NCBI RefSeq assembly: GCF_002865645.1
Contig: NW_020194628.1
Span: forward strand, 248,001 to 312,000
Length of the DNA: 64,000 nucleotides
Reading direction: 5' to 3'
From: Hyaloscypha bicolor E
Taxonomy: Eukaryota > Ascomycota > Leotiomycetes > Helotiales > Hyaloscyphaceae
Made by a program: the position numbers and the translations under genes. The notes under the pieces were generated by a model. It worked only from the letters and a program-made list of their open reading frames with translations, searched no databases and had not been told where the DNA came from. Of this stretch, positions 23,122 through 36,400 are shown piece after piece. Position 1 is the stretch's first letter. The number at the start of each line of letters is the position of its first letter.

Positions 23122-24142
23122 ATGGGCATAGATTCAGAATTGCCGACGGGGGGCGCGGTAGTTTACGATGCGAATGGGACATTGAAAAGAGGCGAGGGAA
23201 ACACCAAAACCCATAAAAGAGATTCTACCACAGCATCTGAAGTAGCATTTATAACAGGTGGTGGTACGTATCGATTTCAGATGTTATCTCTATCTTGAGC
23301 TAATATTTTAATGCCAGGGTCCGGCATTGGGCTCGCAGTTGCATCGTATCTATTATCGCAAGGCTGGTTGGTAGTTATTAGTGACAAAGATGCTGTTGCT
23401 GGAGAAAAAGCCGCTGCAGAACTGGGATGCAAGTTCTTCGCTGCAGACATCACCAATTACGACCAGTTGGCACAAACATTCGCCCTCACATGGCAACAGT
23501 ATCACCGCCTAGACTTTGGTGCATATACCTTTTTATCATTATCGCAGTTATTGTGCTAACTCATTAGTCTTTGCAAATGCCGGTATTATTTAAAAAGAAC
23601 ACTATTATGACGAGGAGCCACTCGTTGTCAGCTCTGATGGTTTTGAGTCGCTACCAATACCTGCATTCTTGATGACTGCAAAAGTAAACTTCATAGGTAC
23701 ACTTCAAACGGCGTACCTGGCTCAACATTACCTGGCCCGAAACGGAGGTGGCTCTCTGATCTTCACTGCATCTTCCGGCTCTCTATATCCATCTGCGGCA
23801 GTACCCGTCTATTCCGCATCAAAACATGGGGTCCTTGGCTTCGCTCAAAGCATTGCCAAATACTCTTGGGAGGAAAAGAACATCCGAGTTAATTCTCTCT
23901 GCCCCGGAACCATCATCACTGGGCTCACAGATGAGAAAAACTGGGCTCGCTTTCCCAAAGCTCATCTTACACCGATGAAGAAGCTCGTAGATGTAGTGGG
24001 TATTTTGCTTGATGACCCCGCCATTCACGGCAAGGCGGTTGAGATTAGTGGACTAAATCACTACTTCCATTCGCCGAGAACACCAGTGGATGAGAGTATG
24101 GTTGTGGCCGTGGATGAGGTACAAAGTCGATCATTTTTGTAA
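23122..24142 (+). pseudogene. Short-chain dehydrogenase/reductase with one in-frame stop
   Basis: NAD(P)-dependent Rossmann-fold oxidoreductase. Exons 23122-23263, 23318-23518 and 23568-24142 total 918 nt, exactly 306 codons. The first splice rebuilds the cofactor motif TGGGSGIG. NAG is present, the catalytic Ser lies in FTASSGS, and the catalytic Tyr/Lys are in VYSASKHG. The C-terminus is plausible for the 15-hydroxyprostaglandin-dehydrogenase-like branch. One codon spoils it: TAA at 23591-23593, directly after NAGII, where relatives usually have Gln, Glu or a similar residue. CAA-to-TAA is a single C-to-T change. Everything after it stays open and family-like, so inactivation would be recent, or the base is an error. 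The neighbouring alpha-xylosidase suggests sugar metabolism, but the substrate is unknown. Confidence 0.85.
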
Positions 24143-24320
24143 CTTAGATGTGCGCATACCGATAGAGTATAAATTTCACAGTGATTGTTAGCCAAATTTC
24201 GTGTATCATGACCCAGTTGTAAAGAGAATTGTTTCACCGTCGATTATAGCCTCATTAATCAATTTTGTAAAACTGAACGGGGCCTCATCGTAGACTGATT
24301 CTATTTGCTAACTCTTTCAT

Positions 24321-26786
24321 TCACAAATGGCACCCCTCCGACAACATTTCAACCTGCAACGAATCGATTCCACCTTTCAGAGTGAAAATCTTGCTTTCCA
24401 ACCCCTTACTAAGTTCCAATACCACCTCTATCACCCCAGGACTCGAGAAGCTTGGCACCTCAACCTTCAATGTGGTTAAGGTAGTCGTTCCAACAAGCAC
24501 ACGAGTAATATTCTTTACCCAGTCGTAATCTGGTTTGTCGGGCTTCCCAACCAGCAGCACCTTATTTTCGCGCAGCAGCAGCGGAAGGTTGAAGTAGTCA
24601 TATTTCTCCGTAAACCATGCCGGGCCCGTGTAACCTCGTCCATCGAGAATAGACGCCCATTTCCCAGCCGGCACATAAAATTCCACAATACCGGACTCGC
24701 TGAAGACGGGTGCTACAAGAAGGCTGTCGCCAAACATGTACTGCTGATCGAGGTTTTGGCAGACTTTGTCTTGGGGATATTCGATCAGCATTGCACGAAG
24801 CAACGGCAGGCCTTGCTGGTGTGCATCTATTGCCTGGCGAAAAACGTAAGGCATAAGAAGATTCTTCAGGCGACAAAATTTGCGTAGCACCTCAGTTGCT
24901 TCATGGTCAACATGCCACGGAACGCGGTAGTTTTTGGACCCGTGCAGCCGGCTGTGCGAGGACAGCAGCCCAAACTGTACCCAACGCTTGTACAATGCAG
25001 ACGCTGGTCCGGTCTGTGCCTGTCCCTCGGACATGAAGCCTGAAATATCGTGAGACCAGTATCCAAAGCCACTGAGGCCCAGAGAGAGACCTCCACGGAG
25101 GGACTGCGCCATGCCTTGCCATGTGGATTCGCAATCGCCACCCCAATGTACGGGAAATTGTTGACCACCCGCTGTGGCCGAGCGGGCAAAGAGGAGCGCT
25201 TGATCAGGCCCACGTACTTCGGCAATTGCATCGAAGACGGTCTTGTTGTAGAGGTAAGCGTAGTAGTTATGTCCGGCGACGGCATCCATTCCGTTGTGGT
25301 AGGTGATATCCTCCCATGGAATGCGTTCTCCGAAATCGGTCTTAAATGAATCCACTCCTTGGTCCAGCAGCCGCTTGAGATGTGCCTTGTACCAAGTAAC
25401 CGCCGCAGGATTTGTAAAATCGACAACGCCCATGCCCGCCTGCCAGATATCGCTCTGCCAAGTATCGCCGTTCGTTCGTTTGATAAGGTATCCGCCGGAA
25501 ACGGCATCTTCAAAGGCCTCCGAGTTTTGTGCAATATAGCTATTGATCCATACACAGACTTTGAGACCTCTTTCATGGATTCGGCCAAGGAAAGCTTTTG
25601 CGTCAGGAAAGTACTTGGGGTCAAATGTGAAATCAGTCCACTGGTGGGCTTTCATCCAGAAACAGTCGAAATGAAAAACCGACATTGGGATGCCGCGCTC
25701 TACCATGCCATCGAGCTGGGAAGTCACCGTTTTCTCATCATACTCAGTGAGAAAAGATGTAGAAAGGTACAACCCAAAGCTCCATGCAGGCGGGATGGGA
25801 GGACGACCGGTAAGTTTTGCATAGTTTGCTAAGATCTGAATCTCTCGTCAGCTTTCACATAGAAGTTCAGGCAGATGCTAGTAGACTGCTCACTTGTTTC
25901 GGCGTCGGCCCATGAATGATATACCAACGAATCTCTTCTCCTTGTACTGATACCTGCACTTTCGCTTGCTTCTCGTTCTGGACCTCTAGGGAAAGAGCGT
26001 CGCTGTGGTCAAAGAATACCCCGTACCCACGGTTTGTCAGGTAAAACGGTATATTTTTGTATGCTACACGGTTTAGCTCATAAGCAGATACTTGAGGCAT
26101 GGTGACTGACCGTACGGAGAAGCAGTCCCTGCGTCTTCGTTCCACAAGTCAATGTGCTGGCCATTTTTTGTGAAGGGTCCAAACCGCTCTCCCAAACCAT
26201 AAACCAGTTCTCCGACCTGAAGTCCGAATGAGAGAGCCATGTACGGTCGCTTCGAGGAGGAAAGTGGAGCACGATAATACGGATCTGCAATCGTCGTTGA
26301 TGCAAGAGGCGGATAAGAGGCTTCGGTGTGTGGAGGAGCAATAATATATTGAACGCATGACATGCCCAAATCAGTCAATTCTACGCCGCTCTCCTCCGAT
26401 CTGTAAGATATGTTGAAAGATCTTGGGTTCTTATCCAGCACCGCCCGAACACCACCCGACTTCAGAGAAACCGAGTTGGTTTGAGGATCATCTGTGACCC
26501 TACCCAGTTCTATTGGCAAGCCCTCTGGAAAGAGTTCAAAGCGCGGTAACTTAGATCCAGCTCCACTAAAGTGGTATGCGGTGCCTGCAATAATTTCTGG
26601 TGCTGGAGAAGACAATTTCACAGTGATTGTTGGGTGGTTCAGAGTATCCCCACGATGGCAGACATGACGAGTTGTGCACAGCGCGCGTATTTCATTTCCA
26701 TTGGAGCGTGTAACATCTCCAACTTCCACTGCATTATATATGGAGGTGTCCTCACGATCGAACCAGATGCCATGGGTAAACTTCAT
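24321..26786 (-). CDS. GH31 alpha-xylosidase, YicI-like, intracellular
   Basis: Releases alpha-linked xylose from xyloglucan oligosaccharides or isoprimeverose. Exons 26786-26111, 26063-25894 and 25835-24321 join to 786 aa, close to bacterial YicI. It begins MKFTHGIWF, as alpha-xylosidases of this clade do, with no signal peptide, so it is cytosolic. The nucleophile Asp lies in FKTDFGERIP and the acid/base Asp in HWGGDC. Flanking motifs SLRGGLSLGLSGFGYWSHDI and LLSSHSRLHGS are those of GH31 alpha-xylosidases. The catalytic (beta/alpha)8 barrel follows an N-terminal beta domain with YGLGERFGPFTKNGQ. It is transcribed divergently from the sugar transporter at 27430, implying coupled uptake and hydrolysis. 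No lesion is visible. Confidence 0.95.
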
Positions 26787-27429
26787 GCTGGGCGAGTGAC
26801 GGAGACGTCGTCGAGACACACGGAATTGGGTGTGAAGGTTGAGAAGAGAAGAAGCAAAGAGTTGGCGCTCTCTGGCGCAAGGAGAAGGCGGCTTGGACCG
26901 TGTTTACGTACAATCTCGTGCTGACATGAAAAGCTAGCTCACCGCGACTCACTTGCTGCGCGCAAAAAGCCTCGGCATAAGCAGAACAGGCCGCTGGCGT
27001 GGAGGTCCAAGCCAATGAAGCCATTCCTGGAAGCGACCCCGCGAAAGACTTGGGGAAGCGTGGGGGGGAGGGGAGGGGCGTAGGAGCCGCTGGAGATAGG
27101 GAGAAGGTAGAAAGGGTAAAAGGGAAATAGGGAATTCGGGCGCTGGACCGGTCAAGCCACAGCCAGGATGTCGGACAACGAAAGACGCACGTGCCTTGAG
27201 GTCTCGTAGCACGTGACACTCGAATGCCCCCAAATACTCCCTCAATCTTTTCTTCTTTCTTGTTTGTTCCTCACTCTCTCTCATCCTCGATAGAGTTTAG
27301 TCGCCTTGAGGAATTGCTCCCCTTCTTGTTGTATTTTGCACACCATCCCTCAGTCCTCAGCCAGCTCAAGAAAAGCTGCTAACATGCATCGCCCACGCTT
27401 TATCTCTGAGACGGCGTCCGCCTACAGTT
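26787..27429. promoter_or_regulatory. Divergent promoter of alpha-xylosidase and sugar transporter
   Basis: A 643-bp shared intergenic region. It holds GTGGGG at 27060-27065, matching the CreA/CRE1 carbon-repression consensus SYGGRG, inside a G-rich run. Two CACGTG boxes lie at 27188-27193 and 27210-27215. I saw no GGCTAA-type XlnR site by eye. A pyrimidine-rich stretch precedes the transporter side. Functional use of these sites is inference. Confidence 0.5.
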
Positions 27430-28212
27430 ATGCCTGCAGTAAGACATATCAACTTGCTTACCCATGTCGCTCGTCTGCTTGTAATTACTGGGAAGACGCT
27501 GACCCTACTCGCAGCGCTCATGATGGGCATCGGGTCCCTGCTTTGGGGCTACGATTCCGGCATCTTTGGGACTGCGCAGGCCCAGGTCTATTTCACAGAA
27601 CAATTTAAGACCAATGCTCAAACGCTAGGGGCTGTGGTTTCTACCTATCCAGCTGGGGGTGCCGTTGGCTGTCTTCTTTCCATGCCCATTGGGAATTACT
27701 TTGGCCGTCGTAACACCATTCGTATCGGCGCGGTGGTTTCCATCATCGGGACTACCTTCCAGACCGCTGCCTTCAATGTCCCCCTCCTTATCGTCGGCCG
27801 TGTCATTGCTGGCCTCGCGATTGGTATTATCTATTTTGCGATTCCGATGTATATGTCCGAACTGGCCCCGGCGGAGCATCGTGGTTTGTTTGTTGGACTC
27901 CATGCACAGTTTATCGGCTTTGGATATGCTCTTTCCAATTGGATTGGGTTTGCTGTATACTACTCATCGGGAGCATTTACTGTCAATATTCCTTCCCTTA
28001 TATCATGTACCTCTGCTGACTGGCCACAGTTCCGATTTCCTGTCGGTTTGCAAATCGTTCTTGGTGTCATCCTCCTCGCTTGCACCTTCTACATCCCCGA
28101 ATCTCCTCGCTGGCTCATCGAAGAGGGCAAGATGGAATCTGCTCTCGCGCTAATGAAGAGACTCCGCCGAGAGGGCACTTCCGATGAGCTTGTCCACAAA
28201 GAATTCACCCAG
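27430..28212 (+). pseudogene. MFS sugar transporter, 5' part (split by transposon)
   Basis: First half of a 12-helix sugar porter. Exons 27430-27981 and 28030-28212 are in frame, covering 245 codons. Motifs seen are GSLLWGYDSGIFG in helix 1, YFGRR in the helix 2-3 loop, GRVIAGLAIGI and PESPRWLIEEGK after helix 6. The reading continues to EFTQ, where the matching 3' part (37131) would splice in as MRDQITWEKENEL, a continuation typical of the family. Together the parts give 508 aa. Between them lies the 8.87-kb element at 28237-37105. Reading on instead reaches a stop inside the element's terminal repeat (TGA 28270-28272). The start could be ATG 27430, or a nearby alternative if a GTAAG at 27439 is used as a donor. 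Confidence 0.88.
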
Positions 28213-28233
28213 ATTACTAAGGCCATTAGCGGG

Positions 28234-28286
28234 CTAGCGGACAAATCCGAGAAGCGAAAAGTGATTTTCTGATTTTCTGATTTTCG
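28234..28286 (+). repeat. Left terminal inverted repeat of the 8.87-kb element
   Basis: Begins CTAGCGGACAAATCCGAGAA and ends with three consecutive copies of the octamer TGATTTTC (28262-28285). It is identical over 53 bp to the inverted right end. Confidence 0.93.
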
Positions 28287-28405
28287 GCGCCCACACCCCC
28301 CCCCACCACACCTCACCAAAAAAAAAAAGTACAGCATACACGCCTTATTCTCGACTACTCCTAACCCCCCCTTAGCTGCGTGGTCCGTAAGGCAAATCCC
28401 ATGGA

Positions 28406-28546
28406 TTACGAGGCCACATCTCCATCTCCCTCACTCTCTATATCCTCCGTACTACCTATATTACTCGAATTATCTATATCTCCTTCGTCCCCTTCTCCTC
28501 TAGTATCCTTACCCTCCTCTACTATAACCTCCTTCCCCATTACCTT
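28406..28546 (-). pseudogene. Possible 3' remnant of the element's coding gene (acidic tail)
   Basis: A minus-strand frame ending at TAA 28406-28408 encodes a strongly acidic stretch (GEGDEGDIDNSSNIG, then STEDIESEGDGDVAS). Acidic C-terminal tails are common in fungal transposases and helicases. The region is much less AT-rich than the rest of the element, so it may be a RIP-spared 3' end. No catalytic motif is left upstream. Confidence 0.3.
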
Positions 28547-29939
28547 CTGACCTTATATCTGTCTTTATACTCGCTTTCTATATCTTATAGGCAGTCGAGG
28601 CTTTAGTATAAAGGATTTTACAGATACGGAGCAAGGCTTTCCAGACTTGATAGAATTAGTATTAAGTTAATAGAAAGTATAGACTTTACTATTATTATTA
28701 TATCTGTAATTTATATAAGTACTATTAAATTCGCTTTCTATAACTATATAGTATTTGAAAGGGCCCCTTGGTCTCTTTTTATTACTATAAATAATATAAG
28801 CTTAAGAGAATTCGGTTTTACAAGTATATACTAAGCTTGCCTCCAGATTTGCCCTTGCCTTTCTCTAATTCCTTTAGCTCCCTATTCTAGTATAGCTTTA
28901 TCTCTCTAACTTTAGCCTTATTATTAATTCGCTTTACTATTTTAGTAGTATTATTAGATAATATAAGGAGATTAAAGTATTATTATAGAAAAGGAAAAGA
29001 AGATTATATATAAGGAGAAGATCGAGAAATAAAGAGATTTATTAGTTAAATATATTAATAGAAGAAAATATTATAAACTAAGTCTAGATTATTAGAGAAT
29101 ATATTATAAATATTATCTTTCTGCTTATTTATAGCTTTATTACCTTTTCTACTATTTTTATCTTTACTAGAGCCGCTATCTAAAGCTATATTTAATATAT
29201 CTTTAATAAAAGAAAGCTTTAATAATAGTATTATATATCGGAATTAAAGTTATTTTTGAAAAGAGGTTAAGGTTAAGGTTAAGGCTAAGATTAAAGCTAA
29301 TATAGCTATATCTTTATTATTTATTTTTAGAATATAAAAATATATATTTAATATAATTATTTAAATCCAAATAAATTTATAATAAATAATACCTAAAAAT
29401 AGAAATATTAGTACTTAATAGCCCTAGATTAAGTATATTTAAATATTAAAAAAATTATAATTTTAGGTATTATAGTTATAAAAATAAAAATATAAATATT
29501 CTTTTTTTTATTAATTTATAAAAGCTAAAATATACTAATAATAATTAAACTATATTTAACTTATATAATTAGCTAATTTACTTTACTAATTATAAATAAT
29601 TCGAAGTAATTTAAATCTCCTTAAATCTCTATATATAGCTTATTATATAAACTTCTATATTTTTATATTTAGTAATATTATAATTATAATTTTTAAATAA
29701 GAAGAATTTCCTTATTTTAATATATATAATTATATTTATTTCTTATTTTTTAAATATATAATTATTAAATTAGAGAAGCTTAAGAATTCTAAGTAATACT
29801 TTTTTCTAAAAAGTATATATCCTTAATAAATAATAAAAGTAAATATGAAATTATATAATAATATAACTATCCTATACTAGTAACTTTATTTTTTATAAAA
29901 CTATAATTCTATTTTATCTTTACTTTAAAACTTCTATTT

Positions 29940-30310
29940 TTCTTCTATATTTTTTGATTTTATTATTAATACTAAAAGCTTCTATCCTTTACTAATACCT
30001 TCTCTATTAATATCTTTATTAATACCTTTATTAATATCTCTATTAATACCAAGAGCTAGTATCTAACTATTTTATAACCTTTCTCTTTTTCTCTAAATCC
30101 CTTTTTACTTTTTCTCTAAATCCCTTTTCCTTATTTCTTTTCCTTTAATACTTCTTCTATTAATACTAAGAGCTAGTATCTAACTATCTTATAACCTTTC
30201 TTTCTTTCTCTAAACTTTTCTAAACCCCTTTTCTAAACCTCTCTTCCGAATCCCTCTTTCTTTAATACTTCTACTAATAATACTAAAAGCTAGTACCTAA
30301 TTACTATTTT
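29940..30310. repeat. Degenerate direct repeats within the large element
   Basis: A block containing AGCTAGTATCTAACTATnTTATAACC followed by pyrimidine-rich text occurs near 30052 and 30169, with a third degenerate copy near 30289. The spacing is about 120 bp. Confidence 0.55.
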
Positions 30311-32075
30311 CGGATTACTTTTATTTAGAACTTCTATATTATAAGTCTTTAACCCACTTGCTTTTTAGAAAGCTAAATTTTAGATCTCTTCTTTCTTTTT
30401 CTAATATTTTCTTTTTCTCTTTTCTAATACCTTTTATACCTTTGGGCCCTTTAGAAATACCCTCTCTCGAATTTCCAAAAAAGAGGCTAATTCCTATTTA
30501 GATCTCTCTAAACTTTAATATCTCCTCCTTTCCTTTAATACTTATAAAAGCCTTTAGGCTATTACTAAATACTTCTATTCTTTATCTTAGAATATATACT
30601 AACTTATTCTTATAGGAAATAGCCCTTCTTTCTCTAATCTCGATTTCTTTAATATATATTTCTTGCCTTTAGGCTATTTAGATATCTTCCCGTTTGCTTT
30701 TACGAAATATATACTAACTTACTTTTTAGTTTCCCTTACTTTACTTCTTTTTTAATATTATTATATATATACCTAGTTAGTACTAGTTCTTATAACCTAT
30801 AATTAGGCTTTCTATTTATTAAATACCCGGGTATTTTATTTTACTTTTACTTTATATATTTTGTTTTATATACTTTATTTTCCTTTTATTATAGATTAGA
30901 ACTTAAATAGTATTTACCTTAAGTATTTATACTCTCAGGTATATAAGACTTCTATAGATCTTTCGGAATTATAAACTAGCCTATTTTAGTTCAGGGAAGC
31001 TTTCTTAAGAATATTTCAAGAGTTATAATATTTATTATAACTCTTTCTAAAAATTAATATAGTATAAGTATTTCTGGTCTATTTTCTTTTTATAAAACAA
31101 ACCGCTATCCTAAGTTTATATAAAAGTTCTAATTATTTCTCGAGTTAAAATATAAGTATTTCTTATTTTTATTAAATTAGATATAAAGAATAGCAGGCGC
31201 CTTTGGGCTAGATTATAGTACTAGTTAAATACTAAAACTCCCTATATTTATCTTATAAACTTATAGTTTAAGATATATTATATTTAATAGGGCTTTTATA
31301 TCTAATTACTTTATATTATAGTAAAATGTCTTAGTATTATAGTTAGGGGAATTCTGCTTTATAATCTTATCTATTACTTATAGATTTTCTAGCTAATAAG
31401 TTTTGGCTAATAGCTAAGAAACTTATTAGTTACTTTATCTAAAGTCTCTAGAAACGGGAAGTTGCCTTAATAAAGACTTAGTATTAAAAATAGATTTAAT
31501 TAATTAATTCAAACAAGGAGTTTATAGTAAGAGTCTCTATATATAGGTAATTTTATATAATAAATTCAAGTTCCTATCCCTGGTTATATAAATAAGCCAT
31601 ATAAGAAACTCTTTCTAGCCTATTAAAATAGTTCCTGTCCCTGGTTATATGAGTTATAATATATAATAAATTTAAACTTTTCTTGGATTATCTTTAAAAG
31701 AATTAGTAAGCTTTTCTAGATAGACTTATTAAGGCCTTGGTTTTCAAAGATATTAGTCTAGCCTTTTTACTTCCTTTTTAGGTAATAGTTCGGCTCTTAG
31801 AAATCATATATAAATATTAGAATAAATAAGGAAATATATTATATATACTTTCTAGATAGATTAGAATAGAACCTATAGAATTCCTGTAATATTTTTATTA
31901 AATCTATAATACTAGCTAGTAAAGACTTTAATAACCTTAATAAAACTTAAATTACAAGCCCGGCCCTTAGATTTCCCGCTTAACTTAAAGATTAAGTAGT
32001 CTATAACAGGTTGCCTATTATAGAATATATTATACTTTTTTCCCAAAAAGTACCGGATACTAGTAATAGTCCGGA

Positions 32076-32122
32076 AGCCCTAAAGCCCTTAAGACTCTTC
32101 GTGAGTTTCGGGCTTTAGGGCT
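32076..32122. repeat. Hairpin inside the large element
   Basis: AGCCCTAAAGCCC (32076-32088) and its exact inverse complement GGGCTTTAGGGCT (32110-32122) enclose a 21-nt loop. The stem is a GC-rich island in an otherwise AT-rich stretch and may mark a nested element end. Confidence 0.65.
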
Positions 32123-33331
32123 TTTCTATAGCTAGCTAATTATATAAAGTCATATAATTATACGAGTCCGGTATTAATATAAAGTAATTAGTAACTTTAT
32201 ATATAGATATAGTATAGTTTTTAGTATAGCTAATCTAATATATTATATATTTATATATAAATACTTATAATTTTATTATTATAATATAATATATCCTTAA
32301 TATAAAAATTCCTTTATAACCCTAGACTTTTAGAAGCCTTCTCTATACTAAAGGCAAAATATATAATACTATTTGGGTATTAAACTTAAAAGGCAAAGAA
32401 TTATAAAGGCCCTAATAATTATAAGACTTTATAAACTTAGGTAAATTTGAGTATTATAAAAGTATTAAATTTAGTAGCCTGACTTTTAAATTATATAAGA
32501 ACTAATTAAAAAGTATTACTTTAAAGCATTAATTATAAATTCTAAATATATATATATTTATAAGGAAATAAGACCTAAAATAGTACTAAGCTAATTATAA
32601 GATATAGGAAAAAGTATATTAGATATTAGGCCTATTTTTTCTTAATTACCTTAACCTCGGCAGATATTTATATATAATTTATTAGACCTTATATAATAGG
32701 TTTACTTAGGAGAAGTAAGATTAATTAGCCTAGGAAGTTTAATAATAATAGTTAGACTTCCGTCCGGGATAATAAGTAAAATACTAGTAATAGCCCGGAT
32801 ATCTTGGGTTTTACTTATAAAGCTAAAGATATTATATCTATTAATTCTTTATATTTAATAAAAAAGAGAAATAGTATATTTATATCTCTAATATACCCGT
32901 TACTATAAAGTAATACTTATATAGTCTATAAAATTAACTATAGTTTCCTTTATTAGAAAAGAGAATAGTAAAATTAAAGGAAGATCTAATAGCCTATTAC
33001 TATTATTATTATTATTATTATTAGGATTAGCTTTAGTAATACTTTTAATAGTACTTTCTGTATTATCTTATAGCTTCTAGAAGTCGGTAAATAGAAAAGA
33101 ATCCTAATATATATAAGTTAATTAAACTTAATAACAAAAAAGAGTTTATAGAAGAAATAAAAAATAGAAGCCAGAATTAAAAGAAAGAATTATATATATA
33201 TCTTTATTTACCTACCGGTTTATTAGATCCCTTCTTACTCTTAAAGTCTTATACCTATACTAGCAAATAATACTTTTCTGGGCTCTCTAGGCCTTCTTAG
33301 TCTATTATTTAATTTTCTCAAGTTACTATAT

Positions 33332-33456
33332 TTTCTAAGTATTTTCTAGCTCTTTATAAATAACTTTAAAACGGAGATCTTTATATAAAGTCTTCTTCTA
33401 AGTATTTTCTAGCTTTTTATAAGTAATTTCAAGACAAATATCTTTATATAAAGTCT
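33332..33456. repeat. Tandem duplication of about 62 bp in the large element
   Basis: Two adjacent copies start TTCTAAGTATTTTCTAGCT and end CTTTATATAAAGTCT; they differ mostly by C/T and G/A changes, as expected for RIP acting after duplication. Confidence 0.7.
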
Positions 33457-36400
33457 TATCCTAGTATAAAATAAGAAAAATTATCTAGATATTCTTAGAG
33501 CCCAGATATATATTATAGTAGGAAAGATTAAAGATAGTTTAGATAGAACCTAGTAAGACTATAAGTTCCTAGACTCTTTTACTATTAGGACTAATATAGA
33601 ATACTAGTTTATTTATATTATTAATAAATTAATAATAGCGGATAGGTTCGCTAATATAAAGAAAGAAATAAGGGAGTAACTACTAAGAAACTATATTAGA
33701 AAAAAATGAAAAAAACTCGATTATTTATTTTAAATTAAAAGCTATTTATTAAAAAATATCTATTAGAATTTATATAAAGAATCTAGTAAAAGAAATAGGA
33801 GAAAACTTACTATTAACTTCTTTAGAAAGTTAGATAATTCTTTGCTTAGCTCTCTAATTCTTTATATTATTAAATATTTACTTATAGAGAACTAGCTATA
33901 AAACTATAATCTGTAATTCTATAAGACTAGATCCGGCCATATTTTAATTCATGAAACCTTAAAAGGCTTTAGGTAGCCTATTACCGGTATAAAAAGCTAT
34001 GGCCTGGGTAGTAGCCTGAGTAACTCTTATATTTATAGTCTATTAAGCTTATATAATAATATAAGTACTACTAGAAGAGTAGTTAGGTTAAGTAATATAG
34101 CTTATAATAAAAGGAAATACAGAAGGAAGTAGTTATAGGGCCATTAGAGTAAGAGGAGCCTAAAGTAAAACAGAACTAGTATCTAGTGGCTATATAATAA
34201 TAGTAACTAGAGGAATAAATATAATAGATATTCCTAAAAGAAAAGATATAGGATAAGAATACTAAAAAAAGCTAGGGATCTGAAATATTTCAGGTATAAA
34301 AAAGGAAATAGATATAGACGGAATTTCAGAGCTATAAGGTTTAAGTCTACTAGTATTATTACTCTAGGCAAGTAAAGCAGCGGCCTTTATATTATATTTA
34401 TTATTAGTAGATTAATAGAACTCGTAATATTAGATATTACTATACTAGTATTTAGCTATAGGATATATAGTATTAGGGCAGGTTTTAAGAAATAGTAGTA
34501 CTATTTTAAAAAATAAGAATTTGAGAATATAGAATATTTATATAGTAAATAAACTTAATAATTCTATTAGTACTATTCTCAAAAATAAAAAAGAGATTTC
34601 GAAAATAATATATTTAATAATAAATAATACTTATCTTAATATATCTAATTACTCTATAACCGGCTTATTTAATTACCTTATATTATTAGGAGTATTACTA
34701 ATAAAGGGCTATTCCTAGATAAAGTCCTGGATTATTAGAAACTATATAGGTATTTTTCCGGCTTATATATTATTTATATACTTTATATTTATTAGAATAA
34801 CTTACTTAAGGATCCTATTTCATATAATAGTAATATTATATTTACTAGTCGGCTTCTTAAACTCTCCTAATATTAGCAGCTGCCCTAAGGCTATATATAC
34901 CTAGACTATATATTAGAGCTAGTAATAAGCTTAAATATATAATTAGTTACTATTTCTATTAGTATCTCTTATATAAATATTAGCTATATTTATATTATAA
35001 GATATAAGCTTCTAATAGTATTACTCTAGTATTTCTCTTGGCAGAAACTTATTAATATTTATATTAGTATATAAGTAAACTATTTATATAGAGCTATATA
35101 AGGTTATATTACTTATCCTAAACTAAATAATTATTAAGGATTATATTATAAAGCTTTATATCTATAGGGTAATTCTAGTACTATATTTCGCCTGGGGGCC
35201 TTATATATAGTCTAAATGGCTTGCCGGCTACTATATTAGGCCTAGATCTGTTTTTTCTAATCCTATAAATATTCTATAAGTCTATAAACCTATATATCTC
35301 GTTTTGGATCTATTATATATAAAATACTAGTAAAGTAATCCGGTCCTATAAGTATTAGTAATTATAACCCCTAATATGGGCCAGTTCCTAAAAATAATTC
35401 TATATATACTAATCGGAATTAGTTATATAATCCGGTACTATAATATTAGACCTAATAGCCTTAATAAAAAGTAATATAATTATTAGTACCTAATACTTCC
35501 TCCCAATAATAGAAAGAATAAGGGGCAAATATAGGGAAACAGAATTACTTATATACTACTAGTATAGCTAGCTTTTCTAAAGCTCTTACTACCAGAATTT
35601 AACCTACTAATTCTCGGTACTTTTCCCAGAAATAAAATAGTTCTTTATATATATAACTAATAAATCGGCTATCTATAAGAATATAAAGTATACTTTAGTA
35701 ATAAGAAAGAGTTTAGAGCCTCAATTAGCCCTAAAGAAATAAGGGCAATAGCCTATTTAAATATAAATCTAAAGATACTATTATATAACTAAATAGGTAA
35801 TTTAATTAAAGATTCCAATATATATCTAGATAATATTATATAAATAAATATTAATATAAATATATATCTTAATTCTAAATAATAATAGCTTATTATATTT
35901 ATTAATTAACTAAATCCAGTCTAGTCCAGATATAATATATTCTCTCTTTTTAGACTATATCTATTATATTTGTAATATAATTACCTCGGGATCCAGGAGT
36001 TATAATATTATATATAAGCTCTCCCTATAAATAATAAAATACATTAGTAAATAAGGCCCTAACCTTCCAAGCTAGGGCAAAATAGTAAAATATAGAAAGA
36101 CTAATTAGATTACTAGTAAACTTTATTAATAGAAATATATATATAAATACTATTATCTATAATTTATAACCCGCCTATTATTTAGCTTATTCTATAGTAT
36201 TATAAATAGTTACTTGTCTACTACTTGCCTGTCTATTATAGTTATATAATAAATAAGACCAAGCTTCTTATATATACGGATAACTCTAGTAATTAAAGCT
36301 ATATAACCATAATTCTTAAAATCTTCAAGTATTTCCTTATCTATATCTCCCAGATAATATAGGATTATAATCTATATATAAAGGAAAGGCATATCTACTA

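Noticed and set aside
23588..23596. Programmed stop-codon readthrough in the dehydrogenase
   Set aside because: The context TAA-AAA is not the known UGA-CUA readthrough signal of fungi.
29260..29295. GGTTAAGG repeated three times, telomere-like look
   Set aside because: Not the fungal telomere TTAGGG unit, only a few imperfect copies inside a transposon.
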